A DNA stretch of 64,000 bases from Prauserella_A sp040635515 (GTDB lineage: Bacteria; Actinomycetota; Actinomycetes; Mycobacteriales; Pseudonocardiaceae): the NCBI GenBank assembly GCA_040635515.1, contig JBEYHY010000010.1:62001-126000 (forward strand). Direction: 5' to 3'. Below the pieces are notes generated by a model, which had not been told where the DNA came from, ran no database searches, and worked only from the letters and a program-made list of their open reading frames with translations. Positions 34,113 through 43,503 of the stretch are shown here, piece by piece. Position numbers and translations under genes: made by a program. Within the stretch, counting starts at the first letter, position 1; the number at the start of each line of letters is the position of its first letter.

Positions 34113-34715
34113 ATGGATTTGTCCGGTCGGGACCGCTCCGGCGGCAGGGCCACACGGCTGTGGCGCCGGTTGTATCCCGGCCGAAACCCGCTGGCGCGCG
34201 GAAGCGACCGGCTGGAGGGGCGCTTGCTCGTGGTGTTCCTGTTGCTGTCACTGATCGCGTTGCCGATCGCGGCGACGGTGGGAAGCAACACCTACGCCGC
34301 CAGGCTGACCGACGTGGAGCGCGAGGCGGGACTGAAACACAGGGCCACGGCGGAACTGCTGGCCGACGCGCCGGTGACCGCCCCCGCCGGCGATGTCGAG
34401 ACCGTCAAGGTGCAGGCTCGCTGGCGGTTGCCCGACGGTACGGAACGCGTCGGCACGCTCGCCACGTACCGGGGCAGCGTCAAGGGCACGAAAATACCCG
34501 TGTGGCTGGACAATGCGGGCAATCTGACCAGCCCGCCCGCGACCAAGGTCGCAGCCGCCACCGACGGAGTCAGCGTCGGGGTGTCGCTGTGGTTCGGCGT
34601 CGTCATGCTGTTCTGCCTGGTCTTCTTCACCTTCCGCGCCGTGGTCGCCCGAATGCGGGCGGCGCAGTGGGCGCGCGAATGGGCGAGGGTCGAACGCCAA
34701 TGGAGCAGACGCTGA
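34113..34715 (+). CDS. Rv1733c-like two-helix membrane protein
   Basis: 200 residues from ATG 34113 (AAGGGGG upstream). The architecture matches M. tuberculosis Rv1733c: NPLARGSDRLEG before the first membrane helix (~residues 40-62), a ~95-residue external loop containing a VQARWRLPDG segment, and a second helix near residues 152-172 (LWFGVVMLFCLVFFTF). Rv1733c is a DosR-regulon membrane antigen of unknown biochemical role. Its presence beside UspA genes supports the dormancy-island interpretation. Confidence 0.8.
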   Translation: MDLSGRDRSGGRATRLWRRLYPGRNPLARGSDRLEGRLLVVFLLLSLIALPIAATVGSNTYAARLTDVEREAGLKHRATAELLADAPVTAPAGDVETVKVQARWRLPDGTERVGTLATYRGSVKGTKIPVWLDNAGNLTSPPATKVAAATDGVSVGVSLWFGVVMLFCLVFFTFRAVVARMRAAQWAREWARVERQWSRR

Positions 34716-34785
34716 TCCCGCGTGCGATCGCACGGGGAGCCCGGTTCGACCGGTCTTCCCAGGCCCGCGACTGGGCAGCGCTGAG

Positions 34786-35805
34786 ATGACCATCTCCGCT
34801 CCGCTGATGAAGGCCTGGCACGTACGGGTTCCCGGCCCGATGGAGAGCGGCCCATTGGTTCAGACCGAGGATCCCGTTCCGGCTCCCGGTCACGAGGAAC
34901 TGTTGTTACGGGTCCGCGCGTGCGGGGTATGCAGAACGGACCTGCACCTCGCCGAGGGCGACCTTCCGGTGCGCAGGGCCTCGGTCGTGCCCGGCCACGA
35001 GGTGGTCGGCGAAGTCATCGCGAAGGGAGCCGGTGCGGGAACCGGATTCATGGTGGGGGACAGGGCGGGAGTCGCCTGGCTGCGGCACACGTGTGGCCGG
35101 TGCCGGTTCTGCGTGCGTGGCGCCGAGAACCTGTGCCCCCGGTCGGCCTACACGGGCTGGGACGCCGACGGCGGGTACGCCGAGTACACCACGGTTCCCG
35201 CCGCGTACGCGCTGCGGCTTCCGGACAATTACGACGACGCCGAACTCGCGCCGTTGCTGTGCGCGGGCATCATCGGCTTCCGCGCGCTGCGACTGGCCGA
35301 GGTGCCGCCTGGCGGGAGGCTCGGGATCTACGGGTTCGGTGCCAGCGCGCACCTCACCGCGCAGGTCGCCATCGCGGACGGGGCGAGGGTGCACGTCATG
35401 ACCCGCAGCGCGCGGGCGAGGGAACTCGCCCGCGCGCTCGGCGCGGCCTCGGCGCAGGGGCCCGCCGACACCCCGCCGGAGCGGCTGGACGCCGCCGTCC
35501 TGTTCGCTCCGGCGGGCGAGCTTGTGCCGGGCGCGCTGGCCGCGCTCGACCGGGGAGCGACGCTCGCGGTCGCCGGTATCCACCTGACCGGGATTCCCCC
35601 ACTCGACTACCACCGGCACCTTTTCCAGGAACGCCGGCTCCGCAGCGTCACGGCGGGCACGAGGGCCGACGCCGCGGAATTCCTGCGCTTCGCCGCCCGC
35701 CATCCGCTGCGAGTGAGTGTCACCCGCTACCCGCGTTCCGCCGCCGATCGTGCTCTCGCCGATCTGGCGGCCGGTCGCGTGAATGGCGCCGCGGTACTGG
35801 TCTGA
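34786..35805 (+). CDS. Zinc-dependent alcohol dehydrogenase (MDR family)
   Basis: 339 residues. The catalytic zinc ligands are in RACGVCRTDLH and VPGHEVVGEV. The four structural-zinc cysteines lie in CGRCRFCVRGAENLC (about residues 100-114). The nucleotide-binding turn reads GIYGFGASAHLTAQVA, a GxGAxAH form. It resembles the AdhA-type subgroup common in mycobacteria. The likely role is aldehyde/alcohol interconversion for redox balance, consistent with a hypoxia setting; the substrate is unknown. It starts 70 bp after the Rv1733c-like gene. Confidence 0.9.
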   Translation: MTISAPLMKAWHVRVPGPMESGPLVQTEDPVPAPGHEELLLRVRACGVCRTDLHLAEGDLPVRRASVVPGHEVVGEVIAKGAGAGTGFMVGDRAGVAWLRHTCGRCRFCVRGAENLCPRSAYTGWDADGGYAEYTTVPAAYALRLPDNYDDAELAPLLCAGIIGFRALRLAEVPPGGRLGIYGFGASAHLTAQVAIADGARVHVMTRSARARELARALGAASAQGPADTPPERLDAAVLFAPAGELVPGALAALDRGATLAVAGIHLTGIPPLDYHRHLFQERRLRSVTAGTRADAAEFLRFAARHPLRVSVTRYPRSAADRALADLAAGRVNGAAVLV

Positions 35806-35898
35806 CCTCGCTCGAAGCGGCCGATTGGAGCTGCCGCCGGTCCCTGCCTTCTGCTGTAGTCGCGGATGAGCCGCGCGGAGTGGGAGAGGTGTACCGAC

Positions 35899-36870
35899 AT
35901 GCCGAGCAAACCGGTCCGCCAGTTGCTGATCGCGGTGGGAGTGTTCGTCGTGGTCGCGGCCGGGATCGCCGCGCTCCTGCTGACCGGTCGCGATCGCGGT
36001 GCCGGACCGGCGAATCCCGGCGCCCCGCCACCCGGCACCGAGCCGGGAGCCCCGGCCGAACCCGACGAGCGCGTCGTCGTCGTGAAGATCGACAATGTCT
36101 CGCTCGCCAGGCCCCAGACCGGGCTGACCGAGGCGGACGCCGTCTTCGTCGAACCGGTCGAGGGTGGACTGACCCGGCTTGCGGCGGTCTACTCGACACG
36201 GTTGCCTCCGGTCGTCGGCCCCGTGCGCAGCGCGAGGGAGACCGACATCGACATGCTGGCCCAGTTCGGCCGTCCCACGCTCGCCTTCTCCGGCGCGGCC
36301 CCGGAGATCCTGTCGCTACTGCAGGAGTCCGTCGTCGACTCGGCGACCGCGGAACAGATACCCGGTGCCTATTTCCGCGAGGCGGCTCGCCCGTTGCCGC
36401 ACAATCTGTACGTGCATCCCGACCGGCTGCCGCCGGGACACGGACGCTCGCCGGCCAGCACGTTCGGAACCGGACCGGCGCCGGAGGGCGGGCGGGCTTC
36501 CGGCGAGCACACCGTGCGGTTCCCCGCGGCGACCTACGACTTCCACTGGTCGGCCGAACAGGGCAGGTGGCTCGTCGCGCTCGACGGTACTCCCGTGGAG
36601 TCGGTCGGGCACGGTCAGGTGGGAGCCGCAACCGTTGTGGTGCAACAGGTCCCGGTCAGGGCGGGGGCGCATGTGGAGGACGTGGCGGGAGCGGTGTCGC
36701 CGGTCGCCGAGACGGTCGGCACCGGAGCGGTGACCGTGCTGCGCGACGGCCAGGAGTTCGAAGGGACCTGGTCGAGGCCGGTCGCCGACGCGCCGACGAC
36801 GTTCACGACGGCAGGCGGTGAGCCGCTGCGCCTCGCCGAGGGACCGGTGTGGATCCTGCTCGTTTCCTGA
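35899..36870 (+). CDS. DUF3048 (YerB-like) membrane-anchored protein
   Basis: 323 residues from ATG 35899 (GAGAGG upstream; 35866 is an upstream alternative). A single N-terminal hydrophobic segment (LLIAVGVFVVVAAGIAALLL) acts as anchor or uncleaved signal. A Pro/Gly linker follows, and then a DUF3048 core (VVKIDNVSLARPQTGLTEAD, VGPVRSARETDIDML, PHNLYVHPD). The protein is predicted to be extracytoplasmic. The function of the family is not established. It is convergent with the kinase-like gene ending at 36899. Confidence 0.85.
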   Translation: MPSKPVRQLLIAVGVFVVVAAGIAALLLTGRDRGAGPANPGAPPPGTEPGAPAEPDERVVVVKIDNVSLARPQTGLTEADAVFVEPVEGGLTRLAAVYSTRLPPVVGPVRSARETDIDMLAQFGRPTLAFSGAAPEILSLLQESVVDSATAEQIPGAYFREAARPLPHNLYVHPDRLPPGHGRSPASTFGTGPAPEGGRASGEHTVRFPAATYDFHWSAEQGRWLVALDGTPVESVGHGQVGAATVVVQQVPVRAGAHVEDVAGAVSPVAETVGTGAVTVLRDGQEFEGTWSRPVADAPTTFTTAGGEPLRLAEGPVWILLVS

Positions 36871-36898
36871 CGATCACACCGCGGGCCCGAATCGTCCA

Positions 36899-38416
36899 CT
36901 ATGGACGCCGTTGCTGCTCGGCCGCCAGGACGGTCAGCGCGGCGTCGAGCGATTCGACCGGCGTCGAGCTCGTGTCGATGTCGGTCGCGGCGGGCCATTC
37001 GTCGGAGTCGGCGGACATGGCCGTGGCGATCGCCGCGTCGGCATCGGAGAACGGTCCCGTCCCCTCCGTGCCGGCCGCGCGCCTGCGTTCGGCGATGCGC
37101 CGCGCACCGACCTCGGCAGGCGCGACGCACCGCAATTCCGTCATCGTGCTGTTCGTCGCCGAGGCCACCTCCCTGGCGCGGGCCCTGTCGCTCTCGCGGA
37201 TCCACGACGCGTCGAGAACGACGGTCTCACCCTGCCCGAGCAGTTCCGCGGCCCTGCGCGCCAGTTCCTCGTAGGTGTGCTCGCTGTGCCGCTCGGAGTA
37301 GAGACCGTCGCGATAGCCCGCGGCCGCGCTGTCGGAAGGGGAGCGGCCCGCCAGCTCTTTCCTGAGCCGGTCACTGCCGATCAGCACGGCGCCGAGCCGG
37401 TCGGCGATACCACCGGCGAGCGTGGACTTCCCCGTCCCGGGAAGACCGCCCACGAGAATCAGCCTCGGCTGCCCCTCCCGCAGGTGGGCGAGTGCCAGAG
37501 CGGCGTACTCGCGCGCTTCGGCCGCCGCGTCCTCATCACCTTGCCCGGCTCGCAGACAGGCCACTTTCGCCCTGACGAACGCGCGGTAGGCGATGTAGTG
37601 GTGGCGTAGCGACGACGGCGCCGGATCGCCTGCGAAGGCCGCGTAGTCCTCCAGCAGCGAGGCGGCCAGCGCCGAGGCACCGAGGCGTTCCAGATCCATC
37701 GCGAGGAACGCGATGTCGTCGAGGCCGTCCAGCCAGCGCAGCCGGTCGTCGAATTCGAGGCAGTCCAGCACCCTGGGGCCGTCGTCGAGACAGAAGATGT
37801 CCCCGGTGAGCAGATCCCCGTGCCCGTCGACGATCTTCCCCTCGGCGATCCGCCTCGCGAACAACGGCTGCCTTCCCGCGAGAAAATCCTCGGTCCGCCG
37901 CTCGATTTCCGCCGCGACACCGGGGTCGAGCACGCCGAGATCGCGAACCTGGTCGAAACTTTCGCGCCAGCGCCGCAAAATCGCGTCCCTGCCGCCCTGC
38001 TCGGAGATCCGCTCGCCGCGTTCGGCGCCGCTGTGGAACGAAGCCATCATGCGGGCCAGCTGCCTGACGTGTGAGTGCACGATCTGCTCGGTCCACTCGT
38101 CGGCCGTCCCCTCGCACAGCGAGGTGACCAATCCGGTCAGCCGCCGATGTTCCGGCATTCTCGTCATCACGACGAGATAGTCGGCCGGTTCTCCCCGCAC
38201 GCCGGAGACCTCGGAAACGCCGAGGTACACGTCGGGCGCGAGCCTGCGGTTGAGTTCCACCTCGCGCTCGCACGCGTGCTTGCGCGCGGAGGGATCACTG
38301 AAGTCGACGAACCCGAAGTCGACGGGCTTCTTGAGCTTGTACGCGCGCTCGCCGAGCAGAAACACCACGCCGATGTGTGTTTCGTGCACCGCGACCGGTG
38401 CCGCCGGTTCCGTCAT
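36899..38416 (-). CDS. Rv2004c-like bifunctional APH-like kinase / P-loop ATPase
   Basis: 505 residues from ATG 38414-38416. The N-terminal ~320 residues form an aminoglycoside-phosphotransferase-like domain (VDGHGDLLTGDIFCLDDGPRVLDCLEFDD contains the Brenner-type HGD and the DxD). The C-terminal part begins with a Walker A GGLPGTGKSTLA near residue 341 and resembles a zeta-toxin/AAA_33 kinase. M. tuberculosis Rv2004c, a DosR-regulon gene adjacent to a UspA gene, has the same architecture. Here too the gene overlaps a UspA gene by 4 nt. The physiological substrate is unknown. Confidence 0.87.
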   Translation of the reverse strand: MTEPAAPVAVHETHIGVVFLLGERAYKLKKPVDFGFVDFSDPSARKHACEREVELNRRLAPDVYLGVSEVSGVRGEPADYLVVMTRMPEHRRLTGLVTSLCEGTADEWTEQIVHSHVRQLARMMASFHSGAERGERISEQGGRDAILRRWRESFDQVRDLGVLDPGVAAEIERRTEDFLAGRQPLFARRIAEGKIVDGHGDLLTGDIFCLDDGPRVLDCLEFDDRLRWLDGLDDIAFLAMDLERLGASALAASLLEDYAAFAGDPAPSSLRHHYIAYRAFVRAKVACLRAGQGDEDAAAEAREYAALALAHLREGQPRLILVGGLPGTGKSTLAGGIADRLGAVLIGSDRLRKELAGRSPSDSAAAGYRDGLYSERHSEHTYEELARRAAELLGQGETVVLDASWIRESDRARAREVASATNSTMTELRCVAPAEVGARRIAERRRAAGTEGTGPFSDADAAIATAMSADSDEWPAATDIDTSSTPVESLDAALTVLAAEQQRRP

Positions 38417-39345
38417 ACCCGCTCGTCCGTGCCGCGTGCGGCACCCGTGTCCCGGTCGGGCCTCACGATGAGCACCGGACACTCGGCGCGATGCACGAGT
38501 GCCTGGCTGGTCGAGCCGAGCAGCATGCCGCGGAAGCCGCCCCGTCCCCTGCTGCCGACGACGACGAGCTGCGCTTTCCCGCTCCACTCCAGCAATTCGC
38601 GCCGGGGTTTGTCCTCGACGAGAACCCTGGTGACCTTCACGTCGGGATAGTCCTGCTGCCAGCCGGCGAGCCGCTCGGCGAGCCTGCGTTCCTCGACGTC
38701 CCGCATGGGTTCCCAGTCGTAGTACATCCTGGCCTGGCTGAACACCGCGTTGTCGGCGTCGCTCCAGGTGTGCACCGCGACGAGGTCGACTCCTCGGAAG
38801 GCGGCCTCGTCGAAGGCGTAGCCGATGGCGCGCTCGCTGAGCGGGCTGCCGTCGATGCCCACCACCACCGGGCGGCGGTCGCGGGCGGGCGCGTCGGGAT
38901 AGTCACCCCTGACCGACACGACCGGGCACCGGGCGTGACTGACCATGGCCAGTGTCGTGGAACCGACGATGAGACCGGCCAGCCCGGTACGCCCGGACGA
39001 GCCGAGCACGAGCATGCGGGCCGAGGCCGAGACGCCGAGCAGCACCTGGATGGGAGGGTCGGTCTCGAAGCGCGAGTGGATGTCGACCTCGCCGGCCTCG
39101 CGGGCCGCGGCTTCGGCGGTGCGCAGGAATTCCCAGCCCTGCCTGCGCAGCTCCTCCCTGAAGGACTCCGGCGGCTGGATCGTCTCGCCGACATAGAGAT
39201 CGGGAAAGCCCGCCGCGTAGACGAGATGCAGCGGGGCGCGATGCAGGATCGCCGTCGCCGCGGCCCATCGCACCGCGTGCAGAGCGGCCTCGCTGCTGTC
39301 GACACCGGCGACGATCGGTGTGTTGCCGGCGTGTTCCGAGGTCAT
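38413..39345 (-). CDS. Universal stress protein, two UspA domains
   Basis: 310 residues from ATG 39343-39345, overlapping the acyltransferase stop by 4 nt. The UspA domains begin at PIVAGVDSSEAAL and PVVVGIDGSPLSERAI. ATP loops are GSSGRTGLAGLIVGSTT and GSRGRGGFRGMLLGSTS. It is the middle gene of the acyltransferase-USP-kinase operon, the neighbourhood type seen for Rv2005c-Rv2004c in M. tuberculosis. Confidence 0.93.
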   Translation of the reverse strand: MTSEHAGNTPIVAGVDSSEAALHAVRWAAATAILHRAPLHLVYAAGFPDLYVGETIQPPESFREELRRQGWEFLRTAEAAAREAGEVDIHSRFETDPPIQVLLGVSASARMLVLGSSGRTGLAGLIVGSTTLAMVSHARCPVVSVRGDYPDAPARDRRPVVVGIDGSPLSERAIGYAFDEAAFRGVDLVAVHTWSDADNAVFSQARMYYDWEPMRDVEERRLAERLAGWQQDYPDVKVTRVLVEDKPRRELLEWSGKAQLVVVGSRGRGGFRGMLLGSTSQALVHRAECPVLIVRPDRDTGAARGTDERV

Positions 39346-40781
39346 GGACGCTCCCTTCGCGTGCCGTCCCGGCCGGGTTCCCCGCCGGATCCCCAGGATG
39401 CCACGGCAGGCGAATCGGGAATCCTCATGGTGGAAGGCTTTTCGCCGCCGCCCGTGCCCCGGGGTGCCGACAGCGCGGCGAGTTCGTCGCGCAGCCCGGC
39501 CATCAGCACCGGAAGGTCCCTGACCCGGCCGGGATCGGTCACCGCGGTCACGGTGAGCCTGCCGCCGTAGGACAGCGCGACGAACGAGACGGTCATGTTT
39601 CCCTTGACCGTCGACAGTGGAATGACCTCGCTGATGGGCGTTCCGAGAAAGGCGAGCCGGGCGGAAGGGCCCCTGAGGTAGGTGACCGAGGTGGAGAGCA
39701 TGCGCTGGTGATCGACCAGCCAGCGCAACAGGTTCAACCTCGCGATGCCACGGAAGAACGGGCCGACCAGAGCCACGGAGGCGCCGCGCGCCGACCCGAA
39801 TCTGCCCCTGGTGAGCAACGCGATCGCAGCAAGGCGGTCGACGGTCCTGCCGCCGGAGGGCAGTTCGACGGGAACGGCGACGGCGTGGTTGCCGAGCCTG
39901 GCGCCGGGGTCGCGGCTGCGGGTCGACACGGGCACCGACACGACGAGACTGCCCGCTTCCTCGCCTCTGGCGTCGAGCAGTGTGCGCAGCGCTCCGGTCG
40001 CCGCGGTGAGAACCGCGTCGTTGAGCAGCCCGCCGTGCTCGCGGGCGGTGGCCCGCACGGCCCGCAGGTCGGCGCGAGCGACGGCGAAGCGCCTGCACGG
40101 CCCGGTGGGCTGGTTGAGTGAACTGCGGGGTGCCAGCGTGATTCCGGCCTGCCGCAGTTCGCGCAGGCCCCTCCTGAGCCTGCGCGCTCCCGCGGGCAAC
40201 GTGCGCAGCGTTTCGATTCTTCTCCTGTTCGCGTCGGCGAACAGCGCCGCGGCGCCCGGCTTCGGTACGAGGAAGGCCGGATCGGCCTCGGCCGGCGTCC
40301 CGTCGGCCATCCTTGCCAGCGCCGCGAGGCCGCCGATCCCGTCGGTCAGCACGTGGTGCATCACGAACACGAGCGCGGCGTCGCCGCCCGCGAGACCCGT
40401 GACGAACGTGACCGACCACAATGGCCGGTCCCTCGGCAGTTTCCGGGTCACCGCGGTCGTGGCGATGTCGAGTAACGCCTCGTCGTCGCCAGGGGCGGGG
40501 CAACGCACATGCAGGAAATGCCGGTGGATGGCGAATCCAGGATCGTCGGCCCAGTACGGGTTTCCGAGACCGAACGGCGCGCGCACGAGATGCTGCCGGA
40601 ACCGGCGGATGCCGTTCGCCCTTTCCGCGACGGTGGCGGCGACGACGTCGGCGTTCAACGCGGACCCGCCGTCCAGTACCAGGATTCCCGCGATCTGCAT
40701 GGGCGGATCGCCGAGGTCGGAGGCCAGGGTCATCAGGTCTCCGCCGCCCATGCGCTCGACGGGTGTCGTGTGCACGCTCAT
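39342..40781 (-). CDS. Wax ester synthase / diacylglycerol acyltransferase (WS/DGAT, Tgs-like)
   Basis: 479 residues from ATG 40779-40781 (GAGGGG 5 nt upstream), usual family length. The acyltransferase active-site motif HHxxxDG is present as MHHVLTDGIGG (His-His-Val-Leu-Thr-Asp-Gly) near residue 135. N-terminal PMQIAGILVLDG and C-terminal features (LGNHAVAVPVELP, YLRGPSARLAFLG) fit the family. These enzymes make triacylglycerol or wax esters from acyl-CoA; tgs1 (Rv3130c) is strongly DosR-induced and drives lipid storage in hypoxic mycobacteria. It is the first gene of a three-gene operon. Confidence 0.92.
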   Translation of the reverse strand: MSVHTTPVERMGGGDLMTLASDLGDPPMQIAGILVLDGGSALNADVVAATVAERANGIRRFRQHLVRAPFGLGNPYWADDPGFAIHRHFLHVRCPAPGDDEALLDIATTAVTRKLPRDRPLWSVTFVTGLAGGDAALVFVMHHVLTDGIGGLAALARMADGTPAEADPAFLVPKPGAAALFADANRRRIETLRTLPAGARRLRRGLRELRQAGITLAPRSSLNQPTGPCRRFAVARADLRAVRATAREHGGLLNDAVLTAATGALRTLLDARGEEAGSLVVSVPVSTRSRDPGARLGNHAVAVPVELPSGGRTVDRLAAIALLTRGRFGSARGASVALVGPFFRGIARLNLLRWLVDHQRMLSTSVTYLRGPSARLAFLGTPISEVIPLSTVKGNMTVSFVALSYGGRLTVTAVTDPGRVRDLPVLMAGLRDELAALSAPRGTGGGEKPSTMRIPDSPAVASWGSGGEPGRDGTRRERP

Positions 40782-40920
40782 GCTCGCCCCTCACCGCGTT
40801 CTCGGTCCGGCGCCCTTTCCCGCACGGTACGTGCTCCCGTGCCTGCCGACCGGGTGCGCGACCGGCCTTGCGCGGACGAGTGAACGTGCGCCGCGGAGCG
40901 AGCGGGCGATCGCCGCCCGG

Positions 40921-41412
40921 CTACAGGCTGACCAGTTCGAACGTCGCCGAGGGAGTGTCCCTTCCACAGGTGCGTGCCATGTGCCAGGCGAGATGACCCA
41001 CACCTGCCTGTGCCGCGGGCAATCGCGTCCTGCCGATCGCGAGGTAGCCGTTGGGGCTTCGGGTGACCACGCTCATCGCTCCGGCGAGTACGGCGATGCC
41101 GAAGGCCAGCACGTCGGCGCGCAGGTCGTCGTCGAGATCTTCGGCGAGACCGACCATGCCCCGCACCGACCCGTCGTCGTCCATCCCCGCCGCCACGGCA
41201 CCGCCGAAACCCTCGCTCGCCTCGACGGGAACGTCGAAGACCCGGATCTGGCCTTCCAGCGCGACGGCGCACAACTTGGCGGCCGGAGTGGTCAGCAGCG
41301 GGTCGTCGATGGGGCTGTGCTCGGGCGCGTACGGCGGGCGGCGGCCGACGGGGACCCCGCAGACCGGGCACGGGGCGCCCTCGACGTGCTGTTGCGTTCG
41401 CCGGTCGTTCAT
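40921..41412 (-). CDS. Hypothetical protein with N-terminal CPVCG zinc-ribbon-like motif
   Basis: 163 residues from ATG 41410-41412 (GGAGG 5 nt upstream). The N-terminus carries a single CPVCGVP knuckle. The remaining sequence is a mixed alpha/beta protein with no family recognised (GMDDDGSVRGMVGLAEDLDDD, LAFGIAVLAGAMSVV). It is divergent from the UspA gene at 41588 and shares the DosR-like box at 41489-41504, so co-regulation with the dormancy genes is likely. Confidence 0.72.
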   Translation of the reverse strand: MNDRRTQQHVEGAPCPVCGVPVGRRPPYAPEHSPIDDPLLTTPAAKLCAVALEGQIRVFDVPVEASEGFGGAVAAGMDDDGSVRGMVGLAEDLDDDLRADVLAFGIAVLAGAMSVVTRSPNGYLAIGRTRLPAAQAGVGHLAWHMARTCGRDTPSATFELVSL

Positions 41413-41488
41413 CGCGACCTCCGGTGGGCCGGGAGTGTGCTGTCACATTCGTGCGACTCCACCATGCGCGGCGAGGCCGGCCGGCCGA

Positions 41489-41504
41489 CAGGGCTGTAGG
41501 TACC
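41489..41504. promoter_or_regulatory. DosR-box-like palindrome between divergent genes
   Basis: CAGGGCTGTAGGTACC; the complement GGTACCTACAGCCCTG is close to the boxes at 32595 and 44324. It ends 83 bp before the UspA GTG at 41588 and lies 77 bp upstream of the hypothetical gene starting at 41412. Confidence 0.55.
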
Positions 41505-41587
41505 TCCCACGAAGGGCTTTCGACCTACGCGCGCCGGCCCCGATGCGGTCACCATGAACGAGTGATCGCCGAGGAGGGCAGACGGTC

Positions 41588-42526
41588 GTGAAAGGCAACG
41601 CTCCGATACTGGCCGGTGTCGACGGGTCCGCGTCGTCGCTGCTGGCGACGGCGTGGGCGGCGAGGGCGGCGGCACAGCGGCATGCCCCGCTGGTGCTGGT
41701 GGCCACGATGCTCATGCCCGTGCCCTACGGGGCGGGAATCGGCCCTCCTCCCGGCTACTTCTCCGGGCTGGAGGCCGAGGGCAAGCGGCGCCTCGACGAG
41801 GCGGACGAGCACGCGAGGCTCGTGGCGGCGGAGGTGAGCGGCGCGGGGGAACTCGCCGTCAGCACGGAGTTCCACATCGGCAACCCGGTTCCGATCCTGA
41901 GGGAGCGCGCCCGCTCGGCTCGGATGCTCGTACTCGGAACACGGGGTCTCGGCGAGCTCACCGGGACGTTCGTCGGCTCGGTCGCGGTCGCGCTCGTGTC
42001 ACACGGACCTTGCCCCGTCGCGGTCGTCAGGGGAAGGGGACAGGACGGCGAGCCTCCCGCCGAGGGGCCGGTGGTGGTCGGCGTCGACGGCTCGCCGATG
42101 AGCGAGGCCGCGGTCGCCGCCGCTTTCGAGGAGGCGGCCGTGCGCGGAACCTCGCTCATCGCGGTGCACGCGTGGAGCGACGCGTCCTTCGCCGCGGCGA
42201 CGGGCTTCAGCGGCCTCGGTCCCTCGGGCGCACTGGGCGCTGAAGGTCTTGTGTGGGACGAGATTGAGACGAAGGAGCGGCTCGTGCTGGCCGAACGGCT
42301 CGCGGGCTGGCAGGAACGCTACCCGGAGGTTTCCGTCGAGCGGGTCGTGCGCAGAGACCGGCCGCTGCGCGGACTGCTCGAACTCGCCGCCCAAGCCCAG
42401 CTGCTGGTCGTCGGCAGCAGGGGAAGGGGCGGGTTCAGCGGAATGCTGCTGGGCTCGACGAGCAACGCGCTCGTGTATTCGGCGCCGTGCCCGGTGCTGA
42501 TCGTCCGCCATCAGCCGGGTGGGTGA
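41588..42526 (+). CDS. Universal stress protein, two UspA domains
   Basis: 312 residues from GTG 41588 (GAGGAGGG upstream). The tandem UspA domains begin at PILAGVDGSASSL and PVVVGVDGSPMSEAAV. ATP-binding loops are GTRGLGELTGTFVGSVA and GSRGRGGFSGMLLGSTS. It heads a likely transcript USP-USP-CBS. The DosR-like box 83 bp upstream suggests hypoxia or NO control. Confidence 0.94.
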   Translation: MKGNAPILAGVDGSASSLLATAWAARAAAQRHAPLVLVATMLMPVPYGAGIGPPPGYFSGLEAEGKRRLDEADEHARLVAAEVSGAGELAVSTEFHIGNPVPILRERARSARMLVLGTRGLGELTGTFVGSVAVALVSHGPCPVAVVRGRGQDGEPPAEGPVVVGVDGSPMSEAAVAAAFEEAAVRGTSLIAVHAWSDASFAAATGFSGLGPSGALGAEGLVWDEIETKERLVLAERLAGWQERYPEVSVERVVRRDRPLRGLLELAAQAQLLVVGSRGRGGFSGMLLGSTSNALVYSAPCPVLIVRHQPGG

Positions 42527-42588
42527 CAGCCGGTTTCGAGGTCCCGCGACGCGGGGAAGACGCACACAAAGAGTGAGGGGACAAGGTG

Positions 42589-43503
42589 ATGAGCAAGATC
42601 GTCGTAGGTGTGGACGGTTCACCCTCAGCGGTGAACGCGGCGGTGTGGGCGGCGCGGGAAGCCGCCGCGCGAGGCGAGGTGCTGCGCCTCGTGCACACCT
42701 ACTTCGTGCCGTTGCGGGGGTACCCGGGTTTCCTCGCGACCTATCCCGAGGTGCGGGAGGGAATGCGGCATCAGGGCCAGATCTGGCTCGACGAGGCCAT
42801 GACGGCCGCCGGACAGGCCGCCCCCGGCGTCGAGGTGGAGACCGACCTGCTGGAAGGTGAGGTCGTGCCCGCCCTGCTTGAGGAGACCGCCGGGGCACGG
42901 CTGGTGGCGATCGGCTCGCGCGGGCTCGGCGGGTTCACCGGCATGCTGGTCGGCTCGGTCGCGGTCGCGCTGGCCGCGCACGGCGACTGCCCGGTGACGG
43001 TGGTGCGCGGCGCGAAGCCCAGTGACCAGCCTCCCGCCGAGGGACCCGTCGTGGTCGGGGTCGACGGATCGGAGGCGAGCCTCAGCGCGCTGGAGTTCGC
43101 GTTCGAGGAAGCCTCGGCCAGAAGTGTCCGGCTGATCGCCGTGCACACCTGGAACGACGTGACCCTTGAGGCGACTCTGCGCATGTACCCGTTCTCCGTC
43201 GACCCCGCCGATGTCGATGCCGAGGAGAAGGCGGTGCTCGACGCGCAGGTCGCGTTGTGGCAGGACAAGTTTCCCGGCGTCGAGGTCGAAACGGTCGTCG
43301 AGCGGGGACGTCCGGTGCGCGCGCTGCTTGAGCGCGCGGAGCGGGCCCAGCTGGTGGTGGTCGGTAGCAGGGGACGCGGGGGATTCAAGGGCATGCTGCT
43401 CGGATCCACGAGCAGGGCGCTCATCACGCACGCGCCGTGCCCGGTGGCCATCGTCCGCCCGCCGTCGGGTGCCCGGCGGGACGAGCAGGACGGGGCCGCG
43501 TAG
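42589..43503 (+). CDS. Universal stress protein, two UspA domains
   Basis: 304 residues from ATG 42589 (GAGGGG 8 nt upstream; the GTG three bases earlier is possible). The domain starts are KIVVGVDGSPSAVNAAV and PVVVGVDGSEASLSAL. ATP loops are GSRGLGGFTGMLVGSVA and GSRGRGGFKGMLLGSTS. It is 62 bp after the previous USP, and its stop directly abuts the CBS-domain ATG, so it belongs to the same operon. Confidence 0.94.
   Translation: MSKIVVGVDGSPSAVNAAVWAAREAAARGEVLRLVHTYFVPLRGYPGFLATYPEVREGMRHQGQIWLDEAMTAAGQAAPGVEVETDLLEGEVVPALLEETAGARLVAIGSRGLGGFTGMLVGSVAVALAAHGDCPVTVVRGAKPSDQPPAEGPVVVGVDGSEASLSALEFAFEEASARSVRLIAVHTWNDVTLEATLRMYPFSVDPADVDAEEKAVLDAQVALWQDKFPGVEVETVVERGRPVRALLERAERAQLVVVGSRGRGGFKGMLLGSTSRALITHAPCPVAIVRPPSGARRDEQDGAA

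Noticed and set aside
40782..40920. DosR box sought upstream of the acyltransferase operon
   Set aside because: No GGGAC...GTCCC-like element could be found by eye, so control of this operon by the DosR-like protein is not claimed from sequence.
42536..42560. CCCGCG/CGCGGG palindrome after the first of the paired UspA genes, considered as a terminator
   Set aside because: 6-bp arms with a one-base centre cannot form a good hairpin and no T-run follows; the genes are likely one operon.
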